A stretch of 8,101 nt of DNA from Candidatus Fibrimonadales bacterium (GTDB lineage: Bacteria > Fibrobacterota > Fibrobacteria > Fibrobacterales > Fibrobacteraceae), in contig WQSA01000106.1 in the NCBI GenBank assembly GCA_009788135.1, forward strand, positions 1 through 8,101, written 5' to 3'. This document shows, piece after piece, positions 1-4,654 of the stretch. Every line of letters starts with the position of its first letter. Positions within the stretch are counted from its first letter, which is position 1. The notes below the pieces were generated by a model. The model was not told where the DNA came from. It saw only the letters and a list, made by a program, of their open reading frames with translations, and ran no database searches. The position numbers and the translations under genes were made by a program.

Positions 1-204
1 TACATCAACCGCCTTGAGTACACGATCAACAACATAGCGAACCTCGAGTTCAACACCCAGGACGCCGAGAGCCGCATACGCGACACCGACTTCGCGAAGG
101 AGACCACCAACTTCACCAGGAACCAGATCATGGTGCAGAGCGCGACGAGCATGTTGGCGCAGGCCAACTCGCTGCCGCAATCGGTCTTAGGGTTGCTTGG
201 ATAA
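1..204 (+). CDS. Flagellin, C-terminal fragment (5' end outside window)
   Basis: The open frame from base 1 to the TAA at 202-204 encodes 67 residues matching the conserved flagellin C-terminal (D0/D1) helix: 'YINRLEYTINNIANLE', 'AESRIRDTDFAKETTNFTR', then 'QIMVQSATSMLAQAN' and a hydrophobic tail ending 'SVLGLLG'. Flagellin is exported through the flagellar type III apparatus and polymerises into the filament; this helix packs in the filament core and carries export and chaperone-binding determinants. The family match is strong from motifs, but the variable central domain and N-terminus are not visible, so the paralogue cannot be named. Codon use is strikingly C-ending (AAC, GAC, CGC, ATC, GAG), unlike the A/T-ending codons of the genes downstream. 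This fits translational selection on a very abundant protein. A strong terminator follows directly. Confidence 0.93.
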   Translation, partial: YINRLEYTINNIANLEFNTQDAESRIRDTDFAKETTNFTRNQIMVQSATSMLAQANSLPQSVLGLLG

Positions 205-220
205 TTTTTAGAAGGGTTAT

Positions 221-253
221 GGCTCCCTGCCTCTGGCGGGGAGCCTTTTTTTA
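221..253 (+). terminator. Intrinsic terminator of the flagellin gene
   Basis: GGCTCCCTGCC (221-231) pairs with GGCGGGGAGCC (235-245) around a TCT loop. This is an 11-bp GC-rich stem with a single T-G wobble, followed by seven T (246-252). It lies 17 nt after the flagellin stop codon and separates that gene from the operon starting at 271. Confidence 0.95.
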
Positions 254-257
254 TTAC

Positions 258-263
258 TATATT
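258..263 (+). promoter_or_regulatory. Putative -10 element of rnhB (leaderless start)
   Basis: TATATT lies 7 nt before the rnhB ATG and just after the terminator T-run. A transcript from this -10 would begin at or within a few nt of the ATG, and there is no Shine-Dalgarno sequence upstream. The same arrangement (TATATTCC, then ATG) occurs at 3820-3835. No convincing -35 is visible; at 17-bp spacing that position falls inside the terminator stem. The assignment is inferred from position and the repeated motif. Confidence 0.5.
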
Positions 264-270
264 CCGAACA

Positions 271-939
271 ATGAATTTTCACCATGCATCGCTTTTGCCG
301 AGAAATTTAACTCTTTTAGAAGCTGAACATAAGTTAAGAAAGCTTTATGAAAATTGCGTTTTAATTGGCATTGACGAAGCTGGCAGAGGGCCTTTGGCTG
401 GACCTGTTGTTGCTGCTGCCGCAGTGCTGAAAAATGTGATGTCCTTGCCTGATAATTTGAACGATTCCAAAAAATTATCCGAAAATCTTCGCGAGCAAAT
501 CTTTGAAAAACTCCCAGATTATTGCCAATTCTATTCCATAGGCGAAGCGTCCGCTCAGGAAATAGATGAAATAGGCATTTTAAACGCAGATTTCCTGGCT
601 ATGCGGCGAGCTTTGGAGCAAATTACTTCGCAATTAATAGAGCAAAATTTGCCATACAAAATTTTGGTTGACGGAAATTTATACATAAGAGAAATGGAAA
701 AAGCCGTGCAAATGCCCATAATCAAAGGGGATGGCAGAGTGGCTTGCATAGCAGCGGCCTCTATTTTCGCAAAAGTTCACAGAGACAATCTGATGGCAAA
801 ATACAGCGAGCAGTTTCCAAGCTACGGCTTTGCAAAGCACAAAGGCTACGGAACAAAAGCTCATTTAACCGCAATAAAAGAATTCGGACTCTGCGAAATT
901 CACAGGAAAACGTTTAGGAACGCTTTTTCTAAATTATAA
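271..939 (+). CDS. rnhB: Ribonuclease HII
   Basis: This 222-residue protein is a cytoplasmic endonuclease that cleaves the RNA strand of RNA/DNA hybrids and nicks at single ribonucleotides misincorporated in DNA. The family signatures are all present: 'GIDEAGRGPLAGP' at about 33-45 with catalytic D35 and E36, 'NDSKKL' at 64-69, 'LVDGN' with D134, and 'KGD' with D154, giving the expected D-E-D-D metal-binding set. 'AAASIFAKVHRD' (161-172) and 'YGFAKHKGYGT' near the C-terminus also match. Length is typical of bacterial RNase HII, with a short extra N-terminal segment. It is the first gene of a compact operon; hisE begins 2 nt after its stop codon. No ribosome binding site precedes the ATG, but a TATATT box sits 7 nt upstream, so a leaderless mRNA is possible. 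A later start is unlikely to affect the catalytic core. Confidence 0.95.
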   Translation: MNFHHASLLPRNLTLLEAEHKLRKLYENCVLIGIDEAGRGPLAGPVVAAAAVLKNVMSLPDNLNDSKKLSENLREQIFEKLPDYCQFYSIGEASAQEIDEIGILNADFLAMRRALEQITSQLIEQNLPYKILVDGNLYIREMEKAVQMPIIKGDGRVACIAAASIFAKVHRDNLMAKYSEQFPSYGFAKHKGYGTKAHLTAIKEFGLCEIHRKTFRNAFSKL

Positions 940-941
940 CC

Positions 942-1202
942 ATGACTTTTGAAGAAATTTTCGCTTTGGCAAAAGAGCGCAAGGAAAAAATGCCGGAAGG
1001 CAAAAGCACAACTGAGCTTTTTAAAAAAGGTTCTCATGGCATTGGCAAAAAACTGGTGGAAGAAGCAGCGGAATCCTGGATGGCAGCACGCTACGAAGGC
1101 AAAGACGCTCTGGCTCTGGAACTTTCGCAAACGCTTTATTACGTCGCTTGCATGATGGCAGAGAACGAGCTTTCGCTGGAAGAAGTTTATGCAAAATTGT
1201 GA
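942..1202 (+). CDS. hisE: Phosphoribosyl-ATP pyrophosphatase
   Basis: This 86-residue protein matches stand-alone HisE, which hydrolyses phosphoribosyl-ATP to phosphoribosyl-AMP and pyrophosphate, the second step of histidine biosynthesis. Evidence: 'STTELFKKGSHGIGKKLVEE' (22-41) leading into the metal-binding EEAAE motif at 40-44, then 'ALELSQTLYYV' and 'LSLEEVY' at the C-terminus. This resembles the single-domain HisE of Actinobacteria more than the HisI-HisE fusion. Length is normal for the family. It follows rnhB by 2 nt and its last 14 nt overlap the start of thiL, so translation is probably coupled. It is separated from other his genes, at least within this window. A MazG-like all-alpha pyrophosphatase is the main alternative, but the conserved GIGKK/EEAAE block favours HisE. 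Confidence 0.9.
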   Translation: MTFEEIFALAKERKEKMPEGKSTTELFKKGSHGIGKKLVEEAAESWMAARYEGKDALALELSQTLYYVACMMAENELSLEEVYAKL

Positions 1203-2037
1203 GTTTGGTTTCATTAACAACCTGCTTCGCAAAGCTGGCGGCCTTGCAAAAGGCGTAGGAGACGATGCCTTTGTTTTTGGATATTATCTTATTTCCGCCG
1301 ATATGTCCGTAGAAGGAACTCACTTTAGACTGGACTGGAGCACCCCTGCGCAAGCGGTTGAAAAATGCCTGCTCTCAAATTTTTCCGATATAAACGCAAT
1401 GGGCGGAACATCAAAAGCAATTCTATTTTCAGTTTGCATAAACAAAGCTTGGAGCAAAAAAACAAGAGACGAAATTGCGGACTCCGTTGCAAAAATTTGC
1501 AAAAAGCACAAAGTTAAAATCTTAGGCGGAGACACAGTAGGCGGAAATATCGGAGTTTTTTCGGTCACAGTTTTCGGGAAAACAAAGAGCAAAGCTGTAT
1601 TGCGCTCGGCGGCAAAATCTGGCGATGATATATGGCTAACAGGCTATCCAGGCCGCTCGGCGGCAGAGTCGTATGCTTCGGTTCCAGCACCGCCGCTGAA
1701 ACTAGGCGAGCTTCTCGCAAAGATAAAAGGCATGGGAGCTTGCATAGACTTAAGCGATTCGCTTTCCGAAAGTTTGCAGCATATTTCCGCGCAGTCCAAA
1801 GTTCAGCTTCAAATAGAAAAAAATCTTATCCCTGTTTGGCCTGGAGTTTCAAGGGATATGCTGCTGAACGGAGGAGAAGATTATTGCTTGCTTTTTACAG
1901 CGAGGAAGTCTGCGAGAAAACAGATTTTGAAGTTAGCAAAGAAATTTTTTATTCATAAAATTGGCACTGCGAATTGCGGAAATGGCATTTTTTTGGATGG
2001 AAAAAAGCTGAGAGTGCATGGATGGCAGCATTTCTAA
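1189..2037 (+). CDS. thiL: Thiamine-monophosphate kinase
   Basis: This 282-residue protein phosphorylates thiamine monophosphate to the cofactor thiamine pyrophosphate, using ATP, in the cytoplasm. The ThiL/PurM-superfamily motifs appear in order: GDD (24-26), D38 with 'VEGTHF' (41-46), 'NFSDINAMGG' (64-73), 'LGGDT' (112-116), 'GDDIWLTGYPG' (145-155), 'CIDLSDSL' (185-192) and 'LNGGEDYCLLF' (226-236). These cover the Mg/ATP and thiamine-phosphate sites. The protein is shorter than the usual roughly 310-330 residues. Most of the shortfall appears to lie between the GDDIWLTG motif and the IDLSD motif (about residues 156-184), where typical ThiL has a longer helical segment. The ATG at 1189 lies inside hisE and is preceded by the purine-rich GGAAGAAG. 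The 3' end overlaps the following lipoprotein gene. Function is probably intact because all metal and nucleotide motifs remain. Confidence 0.93.
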   Translation: MQNCEFGFINNLLRKAGGLAKGVGDDAFVFGYYLISADMSVEGTHFRLDWSTPAQAVEKCLLSNFSDINAMGGTSKAILFSVCINKAWSKKTRDEIADSVAKICKKHKVKILGGDTVGGNIGVFSVTVFGKTKSKAVLRSAAKSGDDIWLTGYPGRSAAESYASVPAPPLKLGELLAKIKGMGACIDLSDSLSESLQHISAQSKVQLQIEKNLIPVWPGVSRDMLLNGGEDYCLLFTARKSARKQILKLAKKFFIHKIGTANCGNGIFLDGKKLRVHGWQHF

Positions 2038-3134
2038 TTTTTATTCTTTTTCTCTTATCTTGCGAGCCATCTCGCTTGGAAATTATCGAGGTTTTTGACA
2101 ACGATGCTCCCAAAGAAGCTTACATGGTATCTCCAGAAGGCGAAAAAGAAGCGTATTATTCCTGGTATAGAAACGGGATAAAAGCAGAAGAGATGTCGTT
2201 CAAAAACGGTGTTCCAGAAGGCTCTTACCGCAAATGGAGCACAACGGGTTTTGTAATGGAAAGCGGTGGCTACAAAGACTCTTTGAGAGAAGGAAAATGG
2301 ACATTTTTCTCAAAAGAAAAAATACCCTATATGCAAGGCTTTTACAAAAACGGACTGAAACACGGCAAATGGCTTCTCTTTGATGAAAATGGAAAAATTA
2401 TGGGCGAGCAATTTTACAGAAACGACTCCGCTGCAGGAACATGGAAAAAACTTTACAACAATGTTTTGGTCGAAGAAAATTCCTGCCACGCCGCAAATCC
2501 AATCGGTTATTTCAGGTCGTTTTCAAACGAAGGCAAAGCTTTGCTTTATCAGGAGTGCCGCAATGGAAAGTTTGATGGGGTTTTCATGTCTTATTACCCG
2601 GGAGGCTCTTTGTTCAAAGTCGGGCACTTTGAAAACGGGCTGCGAAATGGTTTGTGGGTTGAATATTTTGCAAGCGGAAAACTTCGAAAAGTTGAGCATT
2701 GGATAGCGAGCATGCGAAACGGCGAGTGGGCGCTTTACGATGAAACCGGCTACCAGCTTGACAGAACAGAATTTATAGACGGAACAGGTTCTTTTGAAGA
2801 CACGTCTTGGCAAAACAACAGAATTCACGGAGAAGTTCGCAAAAAGCTAGGAAACGGCGAATATTATCGCATTGAAACTTATGAAAGCGGAGTCAAAACC
2901 ACAACTGCAGACTATCCTGAAGGCTCAACCAGGCCTTTGGTGCTGGGTTTTTGGGAGAATGGCAAAAAAGAGGGAGCTTGGCGTTCTTGGTACAGAAGCG
3001 GAATTTTGAAAGATTCGCTGAATTTCAGAGACGGCGAGCTTGCCGGAGAGCAGTTTCACTACGACAGCACGGGCCGATTATACAAGAAAGAAAAGGTTAT
3101 GGGAAAAAATACAGTTGTGGAGATGGTTAAGTAA
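2022..3134 (+). CDS. Lipoprotein with MORN_2/YwqK-like repeats
   Basis: The product (370 residues from ATG 2022) has a hydrophobic signal segment ending in a lipobox, 'LFLLSC', with the lipidated Cys at residue 14, so an exported, membrane-anchored lipoprotein is expected. The rest is about twelve repeats of roughly 23 residues with the pattern W/Y-[FY]-x-x-G-x3-x-[EG]-x-[FY]-x-[ND]-G-x3-G-x-[WY], for example 'GFYKNGLKHGKWLLFDENG' and 'GHFENGLRNGLWVEYFASG'. This matches the MORN_2 repeat family found in YwqK-type 'antitoxin-like' proteins; no catalytic function is known for such repeats, which probably form a beta-rich binding surface. The start is uncertain. ATG 2022 overlaps thiL by 16 nt but gives a signal peptide without an N-terminal positive charge. 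An in-frame TTG at 1974 adds 16 residues with Arg/Lys and would give a more classical signal peptide. It is the last gene of the rnhB operon and ends 2 nt from a convergent tRNA gene. Confidence 0.85.
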   Translation: MAAFLIFILFLLSCEPSRLEIIEVFDNDAPKEAYMVSPEGEKEAYYSWYRNGIKAEEMSFKNGVPEGSYRKWSTTGFVMESGGYKDSLREGKWTFFSKEKIPYMQGFYKNGLKHGKWLLFDENGKIMGEQFYRNDSAAGTWKKLYNNVLVEENSCHAANPIGYFRSFSNEGKALLYQECRNGKFDGVFMSYYPGGSLFKVGHFENGLRNGLWVEYFASGKLRKVEHWIASMRNGEWALYDETGYQLDRTEFIDGTGSFEDTSWQNNRIHGEVRKKLGNGEYYRIETYESGVKTTTADYPEGSTRPLVLGFWENGKKEGAWRSWYRSGILKDSLNFRDGELAGEQFHYDSTGRLYKKEKVMGKNTVVEMVK

Positions 3135-3136
3135 TA

Positions 3137-3208
3137 CTGCTTGACCAGGACTCGAACCTGGAACCAATCGGTTAACAGCCGATTGCTCTACCATTGAGCT
3201 ATCAAGCA
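3137..3208 (-). tRNA. tRNA-Asn (GTT anticodon)
   Basis: Read on the minus strand, 72 nt fold into a complete cloverleaf. The acceptor stem is TGCTTGA/TCAAGCA with G as discriminator base; the D stem GCTC/GAGC has a 7-nt AATGGTA loop. The anticodon stem ATCGG/CCGAT encloses CTGTTAA, giving anticodon GTT. A 5-nt variable region follows, then the T stem CCAGG/CCTGG with loop TTCGAGT. GTT reads AAC and AAU, and the G73 discriminator fits asparagine. The 3' CCA is not encoded. The gene is convergent with the MORN-repeat lipoprotein, whose stop codon is only 2 nt from its 3' end, so any 3' trailer is antisense to that gene. No clear terminator hairpin follows. Confidence 0.97.
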
Positions 3209-3223
3209 TTGCTTAGTGGCTAA

Positions 3224-3252
3224 AATTTAGAAAAATTTTTGAAAATCGTCAA
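3224..3252 (-). promoter_or_regulatory. Sigma-70-type promoter of tRNA-Asn
   Basis: On the minus strand, TTGACG (3252-3247) is separated by exactly 17 bp from TAAATT (3229-3224). The -10 box ends 15 nt before the tRNA 5' end, predicting a short 5' leader of about 8-10 nt for RNase P removal. The spacer is AT-rich. This is the best -35/-10 pair in the window and is placed exactly where a tRNA promoter should be. Confidence 0.8.
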
Positions 3253-3256
3253 GGGG

Positions 3257-3286
3257 TTTCGCTTATTTTCGTGAAAAAAGGCGAAA
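3257..3286. repeat. Imperfect inverted repeat abutting the Rpn remnant
   Basis: TTTCGCTTATTTT (3257-3269) pairs with AAAAAAGGCGAAA (3274-3286) around CGTG. This gives 13 positions with one A-A mismatch and one T-G wobble. It ends at the base before the ATG of the truncated Rpn-like frame and begins 4 nt beyond the tRNA promoter -35. The AAAAAAGG purine tract that could act as a ribosome binding site lies inside the right arm. No T-run follows on the plus strand, so it is not a canonical terminator for either neighbour. Confidence 0.6.
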
Positions 3287-3712
3287 ATGGCATTTGTGAG
3301 GCTGACCCGGTTCGCCAAGAGCTTGGATGAATGCCATACATTGCAGGACAAGCTTCTATTCTCGCTTTGCCACGCCCATGAATTGAATTGCAAACCCGAG
3401 CAGTTCGGCGAGGAAGTGTTCGAGAAGATATTCGCCATTGCGCGAATTTCTAATTTTACAGCAAGTGAGCGTGCAAAATATGAGGCAGAAATGAGGAACG
3501 AACGAGACCAGTATGCGATTAGGATGACCGCCATTAAAGAAGGCAAGGCTGAGGGCATTGCTATGGGTAAAGCTGAGGGCAGAGCTGAGGGTATTGCTAT
3601 TGGCGAGGCTCGTCTTTTGCAGGCTGCGCGGCAAATGAAGGCCGAAGGCTTTGATGCAACTTTAATTTCGAGAATGACAAGCCTTTCGGAAGATGAGATT
3701 GAGCATTTATAA
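3287..3712 (+). pseudogene. Rpn-family PD-(D/E)XK transposase-like protein, C-terminal remnant
   Basis: The 141-residue frame matches only the C-terminal part of the Rpn/PD-(D/E)XK nuclease family 'transposases'. It has 'FAKSLDECHTLQDKLLFSL', 'FGEEVFEKIFAIARISNF', then 'ERAKYEAEMRNERDQY' and the characteristic Gly/Glu/Ala/Lys tail 'KEGKAEGIAMGKAEGRAEG'. The end 'ATLISRMTSLSEDEIEHL' matches the usual 'GLSIEEI' type terminus. Full-length members are around 300 residues and carry the nuclease domain in the N-terminal half; that half is missing. An in-frame TGA at 3272-3274 closes the frame just upstream, and the next features upstream are an inverted repeat and the tRNA promoter. I therefore read it as a truncated remnant. 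It does have an ATG and a weak purine tract 5-6 nt upstream, so expression of a stand-alone coiled-coil protein cannot be excluded. Confidence 0.8.
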
Positions 3713-3728
3713 TTTAATACCCTTTTGT

Positions 3729-3769
3729 CAGAATCAGAATTGGCCAGAATTTGAATAATTTACAGGATT
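3729..3769. repeat. Short degenerate tandem motifs (CAGAATC/CAGAATT/CAGGATT)
   Basis: CAGAATC (3729-3735), CAGAATT (3735-3741), CAGAATT (3745-3751) and CAGGATT (3763-3769) occur in the non-coding stretch directly after the Rpn remnant. The sense TTGTCAGAATC...TTTACAGGATTAA resembles, from memory, a dispersed 'CAGGATT' repeat family seen in intergenic regions of several FCB-group genomes. No coding potential was seen here. Confidence 0.4.
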
Positions 3770-3819
3770 AAGATAGCACCTGTGTGCAACGGGTCCGTAA
3801 AACATTTGTATGAGATTTG

Positions 3820-3825
3820 TATATT
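3820..3825 (+). promoter_or_regulatory. Putative -10 element of the CsgG/LpoB-like gene (leaderless start)
   Basis: TATATT followed by CCCCAAA and then ATG at 3833. The 16-nt stretch TATATTCCCCAAAATG matches TATATTCCGAACAATG before rnhB at 13 of 16 positions. The -10 would place the transcript start at about the ATG; there is no Shine-Dalgarno sequence. No clear -35 is seen. Confidence 0.5.
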
Positions 3826-3832
3826 CCCCAAA

Positions 3833-4654
3833 ATGACGCATCTACGCAAAATTCTAGCCTTGCCCCTGTTCCTAGCCGCTTTGGTTCACGCCGTCAACAC
3901 GGTTGCCGTTCTGGAAATAGTTCCCAGCGGCGAGATGAGCTTGAAGCTTTCGGAATACCGTCATCTCACGGATGAATTGCGTACCATAGCACGGGAAACG
4001 CTTCCGCAGGGAAGCTATGCCGTTCTTACCAGAGACAATATTATATCGCTTCTGCCTCCTGATTCGGAAGAGGCGCAGTGCTTGGCTGAGAGTTGCGCTG
4101 TTGAGATTGGCAGGGCGATTGGCGCAGAATACATTACGCAGGGTTTCGTGGGCGATTTTGGCGGTATGCTTACGCTTACGGTTGAGCTTTACGAGTCCAT
4201 GAGCGGGCATCTTCTGGGCAGTTTCGTCACGGAGAGCAGGGATGTGATGGGTTTGCTTAAAACGATGCGGGAAAAGGCTCCCAGCCTGTTTAAGAAGATT
4301 CCCAAGCCTGCTTTGGAGAAAGAGAAGAAGCTTGAAGTTGTTGCCAAGCCTGAAGAGCCGCCTAAAAAGATTGACCCTCAGGTTGAGGCTGTTGAAAAGA
4401 AAGGCAATGCCAGCTTTTGGGTTGCGCTTGCCCTTGATGCGGTTGGGGCGGGTCTTTTGGTTTACGGCTATATGCAGCATGGCACGGCTGTTGACGAGCA
4501 TAAGAAATACAGCGATTTGGATGCGTCTGTTTCCGAGCAGGATTTCAACAAGGCTTGGAAATCGGTTGACGATGCCAAGACTGCGAGAAACATTTCATTT
4601 GCGGCGGGTGGCGTTTTGCTTGCCGCTGGAATAGGAGTTCATATATGGTTTTAG
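3833..4654 (+). CDS. Exported CsgG/LpoB-like domain protein with C-terminal membrane segments
   Basis: The product (273 residues) begins with a signal peptide, 'MTHLRKILALPLFLAALVHA', probably cleaved after the final Ala. Residues about 21-160 resemble the CsgG/LpoB/TolB-N-like alpha-beta domain of envelope proteins: 'NTVAVLEIVPSG', 'LTDELRTIARETL', 'YAVLTRDNI', then 'CAVEIGRAIGAEYITQGFVG' and 'LTLTVELYESMSGHLLGSF'. A Pro/Lys/Glu-rich linker follows. Two hydrophobic segments (about 195-214 and 254-273) flank a 35-40 residue charged stretch 'EHKKYSDLD...AWKSVDDAKTARN'. The C-terminus lies at the end of the last hydrophobic segment. I chose ATG 3833 because it starts the signal peptide exactly and has a TATATT box 7 nt upstream; an upstream GTG at 3782 would add 17 unrelated residues. 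The last 10 nt overlap the FISUMP lipoprotein gene, implying a common transcript and related envelope roles. Exact function is unknown. Confidence 0.75.
   Translation: MTHLRKILALPLFLAALVHAVNTVAVLEIVPSGEMSLKLSEYRHLTDELRTIARETLPQGSYAVLTRDNIISLLPPDSEEAQCLAESCAVEIGRAIGAEYITQGFVGDFGGMLTLTVELYESMSGHLLGSFVTESRDVMGLLKTMREKAPSLFKKIPKPALEKEKKLEVVAKPEEPPKKIDPQVEAVEKKGNASFWVALALDAVGAGLLVYGYMQHGTAVDEHKKYSDLDASVSEQDFNKAWKSVDDAKTARNISFAAGGVLLAAGIGVHIWF

Noticed and set aside
3137..3208. tRNA-Asn as an integration site for a mobile island
   Set aside because: Integrases usually target the tRNA 3' end, but that side is joined to the lipoprotein operon with a 2-nt gap. No integrase gene and no duplicate of the tRNA 3' end were found in the window.
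3782..3832. GTG start at 3782 for the CsgG/LpoB-like gene
   Set aside because: It would put 17 polar residues in front of an otherwise perfect signal peptide, and the TATATT box would fall inside the coding region.
3872..4501. A 209-residue minus-strand open frame
   Set aside because: It lies wholly inside the CsgG/LpoB-like gene on the other strand, has low-complexity Arg/Leu-rich composition, no domain signs and no ribosome binding site.
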